Part shown: piece by piece, positions 34,929 through 43,675 of the stretch
Numbering within the stretch: the first letter of the stretch is position 1
Layout of the letters: every line of letters starts with the position of its first letter
NCBI RefSeq assembly: GCF_009883635.2
Contig: NZ_CP026115.2
Location: forward strand, 4,464,001-4,528,000
DNA length: 64,000 bases
From: Pseudomonas putida
GTDB lineage: Bacteria; Pseudomonadota; Gammaproteobacteria; Pseudomonadales; Pseudomonadaceae
Reading direction: 5' to 3'
Translations under genes and position numbers: made by a program
The notes under the pieces: model-generated
What the model saw: the letters and a program-made list of their open reading frames with translations, nothing else
What the model was told of the DNA's origin: nothing
Database searches by the model: none

Positions 34929-35468
34929 TTGAAAGCCATACGCCTGACCTTGATTAGCCATGGCATGACGCGGGCCCAAAAACTGGGCCAGTTGCATCAA
35001 GCCGATGACAGCATTTTGCCGTTGGAAGGCCTGCCGCCCGTTCTTCTACCCGACGTTCAAGTGCTGACTGCGCCGGAGCGGCGTGCCGTTGAAACGGCAG
35101 CGTGGTTTTCACCTCAGGCTAAGGTGGAACTGGCATTGGCGGACTGTGATCTCGGGCTATGGAAGGGGCTCACGCTGAAGCAATTACAACAGGAGCGGCC
35201 AGCCGAAATTGATGCGTGGATTCGCGATCCTTTCAGTGCGCCGCACGGCGGAGAGTCGTTTGCACAATTACGCCAGCGGATGGCTGGATGGCTTGAGGCC
35301 TTCACCCTGCAGGGCGACTGGATGGTGTTCACCCATCCGTTAGTGATGCGAGCAGTTTTGATGAACGTGTTGGGATGCTCACCTGCAGCAGCGGATCGCA
35401 TCGATATCATGCCGCTATCTCGCTTGCATCTTAGCTTTTCTGGGCACTGGCGTTTGCGCTTGACCTGA
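34929..35468 (+). CDS. Histidine-phosphatase-family protein (CobC-like), altered RHG motif
   Basis: 179 residues. The phosphoglycerate-mutase/CobC fold is suggested by LTLISHGMTRA at the N-terminus, TAPERRAVETAAWF, HGGESFAQLRQR and the second His in FTHPLVMRAVL. The N-terminal RHG is SHG here, losing the phosphate-binding Arg, so activity may be weakened. TTG 34929 with GGAAGAG 6 nt upstream is chosen; upstream frame lacks a site. Target (cobalamin precursor or sugar phosphate) is uncertain. Confidence 0.72.
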   Translation: MKAIRLTLISHGMTRAQKLGQLHQADDSILPLEGLPPVLLPDVQVLTAPERRAVETAAWFSPQAKVELALADCDLGLWKGLTLKQLQQERPAEIDAWIRDPFSAPHGGESFAQLRQRMAGWLEAFTLQGDWMVFTHPLVMRAVLMNVLGCSPAAADRIDIMPLSRLHLSFSGHWRLRLT

Positions 35469-35498
35469 TTTCTCCGGTCGGCCGGCAACCCATCAGGC

Positions 35499-35864
35499 TT
35501 ACTTGTGGAATTCTTTGTTTATCAAAGGCCCATGGACCAGATGTTTTGGATTGCTGAGCGCCGTCTCGACCGCCTGGCCCAAATCCTGAATTTGTTGCGC
35601 AGGCACTACTTGCTCATGAGCGAAAGCTGTTCGACTGGAGGCGTCCATCGAACGCCCGTGTGCCGTGCACCACTCACATAAGGCTTTTGGGGTGGTCAGA
35701 ACCCGCACCGGTTCATGCCCGTTTTGACGCAGTTGCCGTTCAAGCGCAGTTGCTTCTTTAAGCCATGCAGCGAACTTGCGATGTTGTTTATAGGCATCTG
35801 TGTACAGGTTTTGAAAAGCCCTGTACTGATGTGCGTCCTCGTACCAGAACAATCCAACCTTCAT
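35499..35864 (-). CDS. Hypothetical protein
   Basis: 121 residues, MKVGLFWYEDAHQYRAFQNLYTD and then a charged helical body with two Cys in LCEWCTAHG. No recognised domain, signal or membrane segment. ATG 35864 with AGGA 7 nt upstream. It ends convergently with the CobC-like gene. Confidence 0.5.
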   Translation of the reverse strand: MKVGLFWYEDAHQYRAFQNLYTDAYKQHRKFAAWLKEATALERQLRQNGHEPVRVLTTPKALCEWCTAHGRSMDASSRTAFAHEQVVPAQQIQDLGQAVETALSNPKHLVHGPLINKEFHK

Positions 35865-35927
35865 CGTCACTTCCTGCTTGGCAGTTTTTTGCTACAGATT
35901 AGGACGATCCGGGCAGGAAGCACAGCC

Positions 35928-36713
35928 TCAAAAAGCCAGTTTATAGCCGATCAGCAGCAACATGGTCGCCAGGCACGGGCGCAGCACGCGGTCGGAGATG
36001 CGCCCGGTGAGGTGGCTGCCGAGGTAGATGCCTGGCAGCGAGCCCAGCAACAGGTAGCCCAGCAGCGACCAGTCCATGTTGCCCATGCCGGCGTGGCCGA
36101 TACCGGCGACCAGGGTCAGGGGCACGGCGTGGGCGATTTCGGTACCGACCAGGCGGCGGGTGGCCAGGAACGGGTAGAGCAGGAACAGTGCCACGGTGCC
36201 CAACGCGCCAGCACCAATGGAAGTCAGGGTGACCATCACGCCCAGCACCACACCGGTCAGCACGGTGAGGGTGTTCAGGCTGCGGTCGCTGAGGTGGTAA
36301 TGGTCACCGGCGTGACGGCTGGCGAACGCCTGCAGGCGCGACTTGAACAGGATCGCCAGCGCGGTGAGGATCAGCACCACCGCCAGGCCTTGCTTGATGA
36401 TGGCGTTCAGCGCCGTGGTGTCGGTGTGCAGGGTGCTGAGGAACCACAGGGTCAGCGCTGCCGCCGGCACGCTGCCGAGGCTGAGCAGGCCGGTGATCTT
36501 CCAGTCGATGTTCTTGTTGCGCGCATGTACCCAGATGCCACCGCCCTTGGTGATGGCGGCATACAACAGGTCGGTGCCCACGGCAGTCGCGGGATTGATG
36601 CCGAACCACAGCAGGATCGGGGTCATCAGCGAGCCGCCACCGACGCCGGTCATGCCGACGATGAAACCCACAACCAGTCCGGCAATGGTGAAACCGAAAG
36701 ATCCTACATCCAT
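35928..36713 (-). CDS. TSUP family permease (sulfite exporter TauE/SafE)
   Basis: 261 residues, about eight membrane helices, opening with IAGLVVGFIVGMTGVGGGSLMTPILLWFG and repeating TSIGAGALGTVALFLLYP, the two inverted TauE/SafE repeats. Probable exporter of sulfite, sulfonate or thiosulfate; the actual substrate is not shown by the neighbourhood. Confidence 0.86.
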   Translation of the reverse strand: MDVGSFGFTIAGLVVGFIVGMTGVGGGSLMTPILLWFGINPATAVGTDLLYAAITKGGGIWVHARNKNIDWKITGLLSLGSVPAAALTLWFLSTLHTDTTALNAIIKQGLAVVLILTALAILFKSRLQAFASRHAGDHYHLSDRSLNTLTVLTGVVLGVMVTLTSIGAGALGTVALFLLYPFLATRRLVGTEIAHAVPLTLVAGIGHAGMGNMDWSLLGYLLLGSLPGIYLGSHLTGRISDRVLRPCLATMLLLIGYKLAF

Positions 36714-36816
36714 ACGCTACTCGACTGCCCAGCTTTGCCCGTTATCGGATGGGTGCCAGCATATAGGGAGTTTTTATAGCCAAATAGACTTGTTCGTTAT
36801 TAGGTTATAACCGGCC

Positions 36817-37428
36817 TCAGCGGTCGGTCATTACCACCATCACATGGGCATCGCCGCCATCTTCGCTTTCCGACAGGTAGATGTGCCCCACTTGGCTGTC
36901 GAAATACGCTGTTTCCTGTGGCCCGATGCTGACCGCTTCGCCGGTTTCAAATTCGATGCGCACCCGGCCGCTCAGCACCACTGCGAACTCCTGGCCAGGA
37001 TGGCGGATAAAATCGTCGAACTGGCCGCGTTCGCGAGCGATGATGCGGGCGTAGGCAGGGGTCATGCGCCGTTCCGGGAACGCCCCGGCGATCGGGTGAT
37101 AATCGTAGGTGCCGGTGGAATATCCGGCGGCGGCGGGCAATGAGTCGACCACCACGGTCACCGGCGCCGCCACGGCTTCCGCCACCGGGCCACTGGCACG
37201 GAACAGGTGGGCGATGTCGACATTCAGGGCGCGCGCGGCAGCGGCGAGTTTTTCGTAGCTAACCGAAACTTGCGCCAGTTCCATCTTCGACAAGGTCGAC
37301 ACGGGTACGCCACTGAGCTCCGACAATTGCTTTAGGGTCATCTGGCGTGCCTTGCGCACCTGGCGCAGGCGCCCGCCGACTTCGGCGCGGTCTAGCAAGG
37401 GCAGGGCAGCGGGGCGGGCATCAGGCAT
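36817..37428 (-). CDS. XRE-family regulator with C-terminal cupin domain
   Basis: 203 residues. HTH at about 20-70 (LRQVRKARQMTLKQLSELSGVPVSTLSKMELAQVSVSYEKLAAAARAL) and cupin at about 130-203 (HPGQEFAVVLSGRVRIEFETGEAVSIGPQETAYFDSQVGHIYLSES). This architecture (PuuR/AmaR type) usually controls amine or amino-acid catabolism. It is divergent from the FAD oxidoreductase module, and the 20-bp palindrome between them is the likely operator. The start at 37428 has a weak ribosome site. Confidence 0.87.
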   Translation of the reverse strand: MPDARPAALPLLDRAEVGGRLRQVRKARQMTLKQLSELSGVPVSTLSKMELAQVSVSYEKLAAAARALNVDIAHLFRASGPVAEAVAAPVTVVVDSLPAAAGYSTGTYDYHPIAGAFPERRMTPAYARIIARERGQFDDFIRHPGQEFAVVLSGRVRIEFETGEAVSIGPQETAYFDSQVGHIYLSESEDGGDAHVMVVMTDR

Positions 37429-37489
37429 TCGCGGGTCTCGGCATACGTCATGGGTCGCGCATCTTAACTCGCGCGCTTGCATGTTCCGA

Positions 37490-37509
37490 AATTCTCATAT
37501 ATTAGAATT
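37490..37509. promoter_or_regulatory. Palindromic operator between the XRE-cupin gene and the oxidase operon
   Basis: AATTCT-N8-AGAATT, a 20-bp near-perfect palindrome (one inner pair off). The ATTCTCATA half recurs as a direct repeat at 37507-37515. It lies 33 bp before the oxidase ATG, in AT-rich DNA within GC-rich surroundings. Binding by the neighbouring regulator is inferred. Confidence 0.6.
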
Positions 37510-37542
37510 CTCATAAATGATAATTTCGCAGCAGGAGCGTGC

Positions 37543-38679
37543 ATGACCCAGATCTACGACACCCTGATCATCGGCGCCGGTATCGCTGGCGCCTCGCTGG
37601 GTTATCGCCTGGCCGGTGAACGCCGCGTGCTGTTGCTCGAACGCGAAGCGCAACCGGGCTACCACTCGACCGGGCGCTCGGCCGCGATGTTCATGGAGGC
37701 CTACGGCACCCCGCAGATCCAGGCCCTGACCCGCGCCAGCCGAGCCTTCTACGAAGCGCCGCCAGCAGGCTTCTGCGAGCACCCGTTGCTCGAACCGCGT
37801 GGCTGCCTGTATGTCGCCAGCCATGAACAACGCGAGCTGCTTGAGCACACCCACGCGCAGAACCTGGCCAACGGCACTGCGGTCAGCCTGCTCGAGCGCG
37901 ACGCAGCGCTGGCGCTGGTCCCTAGCCTGAACGCCGACAGCCTGGCCGGTGCGGTGCATGAGCCAGGCGCCATGGACCTGGATGTGCATGCCCTGCACCA
38001 GGGCTTCCTGCGTGGCTACCGTGTTGCCGGTGGCGAGTTGCGCTGCAACGCCGAACTGCTCCGGGCCCGCTACGTCGATCAGCTGTGGCAGGTGGAGCTG
38101 GCCGATGGCAGCCAGCTGCAGGCGCACACCCTGGTCAATGCCGCCGGTGCCTGGGCTGACCGGGTGGCCGAGCAGTGTGGCGTGACCCGCGTCGGCCTGC
38201 AGCCGTGCCGGCGCAGTGCGTTCACCTTCCCTGGCCCGGCCGATCAGGACTTTGCTCGTTGGCCTGCGGTGATCGGTGTCGACGAGAGCTTCTACTTCAA
38301 GCCCGACGCCGGCCAACTGCTGGGCTCACCAGCCAATGCCGACCCGGTCGAGCCTCAGGATGCCGCGCCCGAGGAGCTCGATATCGCCTTGGGCATCTAC
38401 AACATCGAGGCCATGACGTCGCTGTCCATCCGCCGCCCGAGCCACACCTGGGCGGGCTTGCGTTCGTTCGTCGCCGACGGCGACCTGGTGATCGGCTTCG
38501 ACCCGCAGATGCCGGCGTTCTTCTGGCTGGCGGCGCAAGGTGGCTATGGTATCCAGTCGGCAGCCGGTGCTTCGCGCCTGGCCGCCGACTTACTGCTCGG
38601 GCAAGCGTTGTGCCCGAGCCTGACCGCACAGGGGGTGGCGCCCGAGCGCCTGTCCCCGGCACGTTTCCAGCAACCCTGA
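37543..38679 (+). CDS. FAD-dependent oxidoreductase (D-amino-acid/glycine oxidase-like)
   Basis: 378 residues. FAD loop LIIGAGIAGASLGYRLA and YHSTGRSAAMF at the N-terminus; C-terminal AGLRSFVADGDLVIGFDPQMPAFFWLAAQGGYGIQSAAGASRLAADLL is the DAO-family closing block. Oxidises an amine or amino acid to an imine, which fits the RidA downstream. AGGAG 7 nt before ATG. First gene of a three-gene run with RidA (12 bp later) and the YkvI permease. Confidence 0.87.
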   Translation: MTQIYDTLIIGAGIAGASLGYRLAGERRVLLLEREAQPGYHSTGRSAAMFMEAYGTPQIQALTRASRAFYEAPPAGFCEHPLLEPRGCLYVASHEQRELLEHTHAQNLANGTAVSLLERDAALALVPSLNADSLAGAVHEPGAMDLDVHALHQGFLRGYRVAGGELRCNAELLRARYVDQLWQVELADGSQLQAHTLVNAAGAWADRVAEQCGVTRVGLQPCRRSAFTFPGPADQDFARWPAVIGVDESFYFKPDAGQLLGSPANADPVEPQDAAPEELDIALGIYNIEAMTSLSIRRPSHTWAGLRSFVADGDLVIGFDPQMPAFFWLAAQGGYGIQSAAGASRLAADLLLGQALCPSLTAQGVAPERLSPARFQQP

Positions 38680-38691
38680 AAGGAGTTTGTC

Positions 38692-39069
38692 ATGAGCAAT
38701 CAGATCCAGCGTTTCCCCAGCAGCCTGCCGTTCCCGTTTTCCCGTGCGGTGAAGGCGGGCGGTTTCCTGTTCCTGTCCGGCCAGGTGCCGATGAGCCCCG
38801 CAGGGGAAGTGCTGCGCGGTGACATCCAGGCCCAGACCAGCGCCGCCTGCGAGCGCATCGCCGAGAGCCTGGAGGCCTGTGGGGCGCGCTTCGACCAGGT
38901 GGTCAAGGTGACGGTATGGCTGTCGTCGATGGACCACTTCGCCGGATTCAACGAGGTCTACAAGGAGTTCTTCGGCGCCGCGCTGCCGGTGCGTTCGACC
39001 GTGGCGTCGGCGTTGGCGCTAGGCGTGGATGTGGAGATCGAAGTGCAGGCATTCGTCGGCGAAGGCTGA
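38692..39069 (+). CDS. RidA family enamine/imine deaminase
   Basis: 125 residues of the YjgF/YER057c/UK114 fold: RAVKAGGFLFLSGQVPMSP, QTSAACERIAESLEACGARFDQVVKVTVWLSS, and PVRSTVASALALGVDVEIEVQAFVG with the conserved Arg. Hydrolyses reactive 2-imino acids made by PLP or FAD enzymes, here most likely those of the preceding oxidase. AGGAG 6 nt upstream. Confidence 0.92.
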   Translation: MSNQIQRFPSSLPFPFSRAVKAGGFLFLSGQVPMSPAGEVLRGDIQAQTSAACERIAESLEACGARFDQVVKVTVWLSSMDHFAGFNEVYKEFFGAALPVRSTVASALALGVDVEIEVQAFVGEG

Positions 39070-39129
39070 GCCAGCCGCAGTTCGCGGCCAAGCCCTGTGG
39101 GGCCACAACAACAATAACCAGAGGTTCAC

Positions 39130-40194
39130 ATGCAAGAACAACTGAAGATCGCCGGGGCCTTCGTCGGCGTGATAGTGGGGGCGGGCTTTGCGTCCGGGCG
39201 GGAACTGCTGTTGTTCTTCGTCGACTTCGGCCTTTGGGGGCTGTTGGGAGCCCTGGTCAGCGCGGCGCTGTTCACCTTCCTCGGCATGGCCCTCGCCGGG
39301 TTGGGCAACCGCCAGCGCGCCACTTCGCACAAGGATGTGATCCAGGCCATCTGCGGGCGTCACCTGGGGCTGTTCGTCGATTGGCTGATCACCTTCTTCA
39401 TGTTCGCCGTGACCGTGGTCATGCTGGCCGGTGGTGGTGCATTGCTGGAGCAGCAGTTCGGTATTCCGGCACTGACCGGCAGCGTGCTGGTGACGCTGCT
39501 GGTGGTGGCCATCGTGTGCCTGGACGTGCGCAAGGTCATCGTCGCCATTGGTGCCATTACCCCGTTGCTGATCCTGGTGGCCTCGGCGATTGCCCTGTAC
39601 GCGGTGTTCACCCGCGGGCAGAGCCTTGCCGCGCTCGACCAGCTGGCCAGCCAGCAGCAGGCCGGCACCCGGCACTGGTTGCTCGGGGCGTTTCTGTACG
39701 TGTCCTACAACATCGTTGCCGGGGCGCCTATCCTGGCGATCCTCGGCGGCTCGGCCAAGGGCGAGAAGGCCGCAGTATGGGGCGGCCTGCTCGGGGGCGC
39801 TGCGCTGGGCTTGCTGATGTTGGTGATGAGTGCCGGGCTGTTGTCGCGCCTGGACAGCGTGGCCGACTTGCCCATGCCGATGCTGTCGATTGCCAACGAA
39901 GTGTCGCCGCTGCTGGGTGGGGTGATGTGCCTGATCATCTTCGGCATGATCGTCAACACGGCGGTTGGCACCCTGTTCTCGTTCCTGTCGCGGCTGCTGC
40001 CGGCGGGCACGGCCAAGTTCCGCTGGGGTTCGGTGGTCACCGGGGTGGCGGCGTTCGTCTGCAGCCTGGTGGGGTTCATCAGCCTGGTGGGCGAGGTGTA
40101 TCCGCTGTTCGGCTATCTGGGCTTTGTGCTGATGGCGGCGGTGTTGCTGGCCTGGGTGCGGCGGGGCAGGAGGGGCCAGGCGGTGGTCGCCTAG
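39130..40194 (+). CDS. YkvI-like membrane transporter (APC superfamily)
   Basis: 354 residues with about 10 hydrophobic helices, beginning LKIAGAFVGVIVGAGFASGRELLLFFVDFG, the YkvI start. The position after the oxidase and RidA suggests uptake of their substrate. A bidirectional hairpin follows. Confidence 0.8.
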   Translation: MQEQLKIAGAFVGVIVGAGFASGRELLLFFVDFGLWGLLGALVSAALFTFLGMALAGLGNRQRATSHKDVIQAICGRHLGLFVDWLITFFMFAVTVVMLAGGGALLEQQFGIPALTGSVLVTLLVVAIVCLDVRKVIVAIGAITPLLILVASAIALYAVFTRGQSLAALDQLASQQQAGTRHWLLGAFLYVSYNIVAGAPILAILGGSAKGEKAAVWGGLLGGAALGLLMLVMSAGLLSRLDSVADLPMPMLSIANEVSPLLGGVMCLIIFGMIVNTAVGTLFSFLSRLLPAGTAKFRWGSVVTGVAAFVCSLVGFISLVGEVYPLFGYLGFVLMAAVLLAWVRRGRRGQAVVA

Positions 40195-40202
40195 CGCGCA
40201 GC

Positions 40203-40230
40203 CCCCTCGTCGGCGAGCGCCGACGAGGGG
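40203..40230. terminator. Bidirectional hairpin between convergent genes
   Basis: Perfect 13-bp stem CCCCTCGTCGGCG / CGCCGACGAGGGG with a 2-base loop, between the YkvI and chemoreceptor stops. No long T-tract, so termination strength is uncertain. Confidence 0.65.
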
Positions 40231-40237
40231 CGCTGCA

Positions 40238-42124
40238 TCAGATGCGGAAGCTGCCCACCAATTGCTTCAGGCGCCCGGCCTGCTGAGCCAGGGCATCGCA
40301 ATGCTGCAGGGTCTGGTTGAGGTTCTCCACCCCTTGCTGGTTGAGCGCGTTGATCTGGGTGATGTCCAGGTTCAGGCTCTCGACCACTGCCGTCTGTTCC
40401 TCGGTCGCCGTGGCCACCGACTGGTTCATGCCGTCGATTTCACCGATGCGCTGGGTCACGCTGGCCAGGCGTTCGCCGGCCTGGTTGGCCACCTGCACGG
40501 TCTGTTCGCTCGATACCTGGCTGGTGTTCATGGTGTGCACCGCCTCGCGCGAGCCTACTTGCAGGCTGGTGATCATGCGGTGGATTTCTTCGGCCGATTC
40601 CTGGGTGCGGTGTGCCAGGTTGCGCACCTCGTCGGCAACCACGGCAAAGCCGCGCCCGGCCTCACCGGCACGGGCGGCTTCGATGGCGGCGTTGAGCGCC
40701 AGCAGGTTGGTCTGCTGGGAAATGCCCTTGATCACGTCGAGGATCTTGCCGATCTCGTCGGTGCTGGCATTGAGGGTTTCGATCTGTTCGCACGACTCGC
40801 TGATGCGCTGGGACAGCGCGGTCATGGCGTTGATCGCCTGCTCGACCACCTCACGGCCGCCATGGGCCTGGTCACTGGCGCCGCTGGCGTGTTGCGAGGC
40901 ATCGGCCGCATTGCGGGCAATCTCCTGAGTCGCGGCGCCCAGCTGGTTGATCGCCGCCGCTACGCTGTTGGTGCGCATGCTCTGTTCTTCCGAGCCGATG
41001 ATCGAGGCGTTGGAGGCGTTGACCACTTTTTCCGACAGGTCGTGCACCAGGCGGGTAGCCGAGGACACTTCGCTGATCGAGGTGTGGATACGCTCGACGA
41101 AGCGGTTGAACGAGCTGGCCAGTTCGCCGAATTCGTCCTTGTGCTGCACGTCGAGGCGGCGGGTCAGGTCGCCTTCACCTTCGGCGATGTCGCGCATGGC
41201 GCGGCCCATGGTGGTCAGCGGGCGCATCAGCACCGGGATCAGCAGGCCGAGCAGCACGGCGATGGCGACCACGGCGATGAGCATGGCGATGATCGCCGAG
41301 GTGCGGAACTGGCTGAGGGCGGCGTAGGCCTTGTCCTTGTCGATCGACAGGCCGATGTACCACTGCGCCGACGGCAGGCCGGCGACCGGGGCGAAGGAGA
41401 TCAGCCGTTCTTCGCCGTTGAGGGTGACGTCCTGCATGCCGGCAGTCACGCGCAGGCCACTGTCTGGGTAGATGTCCTTGAGGTTCTTCATCAGCTGGTC
41501 CTTGTCCGGGCTGACGATCACCTGGCCACTGCTGTCGGCGAGGAAGGCGTGGCCGATGCCGCCGAAGTCGACCGAGTTGATGATCTCGACCAGGGTGTCC
41601 AAGGTCAGGTCGCCACCCACCACGCCGATCAGCTCGCCGCTGCGCTTGCTCTTCACCGGTACCGCGATGGTCACCATCAGGCCACCGACGGCGCCCTGGT
41701 ACGGGGCGGTGAGCACGGTCTGGCCGGCGCTGGCTGCACTGGCGTACCACGGGCGCTGACGGGGGTCGTAGCCAGCCGGCATCTGCGTGTCTGGGCGCTG
41801 GGTGAACACGCCGTTGGCCTGGCCCAGGTAAGTGAAAAGGAAATTTCGCGTGTAGGAAGGCTGCTCGATCAGCCCGCCCAGGGTCTCTCCTGCCCCTTGT
41901 TCGGCAATGTCCTGCGCCAGGTTTTCCAGTACCAGAATGCGCCCGCTCATCCAGTTCTGCACGCTGCTGGCGGTCAGCGCGCCGGCCTGCTGCACGGAAG
42001 CTTCGATGTTCTGGCGAAGGGTGTTGCGTTGCAGATAATCGTTGTAGAGCGTGAACAGCGCAAAGGCCAGCACCACGACACCGCAGGCGCTGAGGAGGAT
42101 CTTGTGGCGAAATTTCAGGTTCAT
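40238..42124 (-). CDS. Methyl-accepting chemotaxis protein, dCache amino-acid sensor type
   Basis: 628 residues: TM1 (about 10-28), periplasmic dCache domain (about 30-285), TM2 (about 290-310, [24 protein letters not shown]), HAMP, then the signalling domain with hairpin tip [45 protein letters not shown]. The ligand pocket shows Tyr119, Arg124, Trp126, Tyr127 ([10 protein letters not shown]) and Asp172 (VVGGDL), the signature of amino-acid-binding dCache_1 domains such as PctA. So an amino acid or amine is the expected signal. Start 42124; earlier in-frame ATG rejected. No pentapeptide CheR/CheB tether is seen at the C-terminus. Confidence 0.91.
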   Translation of the reverse strand: MNLKFRHKILLSACGVVVLAFALFTLYNDYLQRNTLRQNIEASVQQAGALTASSVQNWMSGRILVLENLAQDIAEQGAGETLGGLIEQPSYTRNFLFTYLGQANGVFTQRPDTQMPAGYDPRQRPWYASAASAGQTVLTAPYQGAVGGLMVTIAVPVKSKRSGELIGVVGGDLTLDTLVEIINSVDFGGIGHAFLADSSGQVIVSPDKDQLMKNLKDIYPDSGLRVTAGMQDVTLNGEERLISFAPVAGLPSAQWYIGLSIDKDKAYAALSQFRTSAIIAMLIAVVAIAVLLGLLIPVLMRPLTTMGRAMRDIAEGEGDLTRRLDVQHKDEFGELASSFNRFVERIHTSISEVSSATRLVHDLSEKVVNASNASIIGSEEQSMRTNSVAAAINQLGAATQEIARNAADASQHASGASDQAHGGREVVEQAINAMTALSQRISESCEQIETLNASTDEIGKILDVIKGISQQTNLLALNAAIEAARAGEAGRGFAVVADEVRNLAHRTQESAEEIHRMITSLQVGSREAVHTMNTSQVSSEQTVQVANQAGERLASVTQRIGEIDGMNQSVATATEEQTAVVESLNLDITQINALNQQGVENLNQTLQHCDALAQQAGRLKQLVGSFRI

Positions 42125-42267
42125 GTTTCGAGACCTTGAGCCATGGAGGGGAGGGCGCCGCGCGCTTGTGGCGCGATGGCGGGGCCTGTCTCTTGGCATA
42201 TCGGCTTGGCCGGTAAAAGGTTGAAACACTTACCTATTTTTTGCGGCCCTGGTCGACGGGCGGTGAG

Positions 42268-43146
42268 CTAGCCGGCGGACAACAGGTCGATCAGCAGGCG
42301 TGCACCCTGGCGCAGGGGCTGCTGCTTGCGCCAAAAGGCATGGATCGGCAGCTGCAGTTCGTTGCGGGTGTTGCGAAACTGCAGGCGCACCAGGCGCCCG
42401 GAATCGACCAGCGGCGCCACCCGGGCCAGCGGCAGATCACCCCAGCCAAGGCCGGCTTCGACCATCTGCAGGGCCAGGTCGAAACTGTCGGTGGACCAGT
42501 GCGTGGCGCCGATCAGCGGGCGTGGGTCAAGCAGTGGCAAGTCGCGGCTGCGGACCAGGATCTGACGCACATTGACCAAGTCTTCGAGGTAGTGGATTCG
42601 GCCTTCGCGCAGGGCTGGGTGGGCCGGCGCCAAGGTGGCCACCAGCGACTCCATGCCGATGTGCTGGAAGCTGCGGCGGGCATCGACCTGCAGGCCGGCA
42701 AAGGCCAGGCACAGGTCGGCGCGGCCGCTGTCGAGCAGGTGCAGGGCTTCTTCCTGGGGGGCGCTGAGCAGCTGGATGTCGAGCAGCGGGTAGCGTGCGC
42801 CGAGGCTGGCAATGGCCGCCAGCAGCGGGCGATGGTCGATATCCGGGACCACGGCAAGGCTCAGGCTGCTTTCCAGCCCTTGGGAAAGCTCCAGCGCGTG
42901 TACCTGCAGCAGGCCCAGCTGTTCGGCGATCAGCCGCGCATGGGGCTCCAGTGCCAGGGCCTGGGCGGTGGCGCGGACCTCGCGTGAGCCGCGCTCGAAC
43001 AAGGTGTAGCCCAGTTCGGCTTCAAGGTTGCCGATGGCCATGCTCACCGCCGAAGGCACGCGCTGCAGGGCGCGGGCAGCAGCGGAAAACGAACGGCGGT
43101 CGAGCACGGCGAGAAACAGCTGGATGTTGTCGCTGGAAAAATTCAT
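42268..43146 (-). CDS. LysR-family transcriptional regulator
   Basis: 292 residues. HTH: NIQLFLAVLDRRSFSAAARALQRVPSAVSMAIGNLEAELGYTLFERGSR; effector domain follows (LSLAVVPDIDHRPLLAAIASL). Divergent from the PACE efflux gene with 100 bp between them, which holds a TCAG-N15-CTGA inverted pair at 43159-43181 as a candidate binding site. PACE genes are commonly controlled by such a divergent LysR protein. Confidence 0.9.
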   Translation of the reverse strand: MNFSSDNIQLFLAVLDRRSFSAAARALQRVPSAVSMAIGNLEAELGYTLFERGSREVRATAQALALEPHARLIAEQLGLLQVHALELSQGLESSLSLAVVPDIDHRPLLAAIASLGARYPLLDIQLLSAPQEEALHLLDSGRADLCLAFAGLQVDARRSFQHIGMESLVATLAPAHPALREGRIHYLEDLVNVRQILVRSRDLPLLDPRPLIGATHWSTDSFDLALQMVEAGLGWGDLPLARVAPLVDSGRLVRLQFRNTRNELQLPIHAFWRKQQPLRQGARLLIDLLSAG

Positions 43147-43246
43147 GGCAGCCTCCTGTCAGTCAATCTGAAAGCTGCTGACTTTTTCTGTCAAGCGGAT
43201 TGAATCATCCTTGCGCCTCATTGCATTTCGACAAATGAGGTAACCC

Positions 43247-43675
43247 GTGCAGGGCGTCAAACGCAAACTGGTCTACGTGACCTTCTATGAACTGATCGGC
43301 CTGTGCATGTCGACGCTGGGGCTGGCCTACCTGTCGGATACCCAGGCTTCGCACACCGGGCCGCTGGCGGTGATGATCACCACCATCGCCATGCTCTGGA
43401 ACCTGATCTACAACAGCCTGTTCGAGTACTGGGAGAGCCGCCAGGCCAAGCGTGGGCGCAGCGTGGCGCGGCGGGTGGCGCATGCCGTCGGCTTTCAGCT
43501 GACCTTGGTGGTGTACCTGATTCCGCTGATTGCCTGGTGGCTGGACATGAGCCTGATGGAGGCGTTTCTGGTCGACCTGGCGTTCATCGTGCTGATCCCG
43601 TGTTACACCTTCGCCTACAACTGGGCGTTCGACCGGATCTTTGGCTTGCCGACTTCGGCCATGGCTGCGGCCTAA
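43247..43675 (+). CDS. PACE family efflux transporter (AceI-like, bacterial transmembrane pair)
   Basis: 142 residues, four helices in two repeats: RKLVYVTFYELIGLCMSTLGLAY..MLWNLIYNSLFEYWESR and RRVAHAVGFQLTLVVYLIPLIAWWL..FAYNWAFDRIFGLP. The N-terminal Glu in FYELIG is the proton-coupling residue of this family. Exports chlorhexidine, polyamine-like or similar cationic compounds in characterised members. GTG start with GAGGT 6 nt upstream. Its stop overlaps the convergent lipoprotein stop by 3 bp. Confidence 0.9.
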   Translation: MQGVKRKLVYVTFYELIGLCMSTLGLAYLSDTQASHTGPLAVMITTIAMLWNLIYNSLFEYWESRQAKRGRSVARRVAHAVGFQLTLVVYLIPLIAWWLDMSLMEAFLVDLAFIVLIPCYTFAYNWAFDRIFGLPTSAMAAA

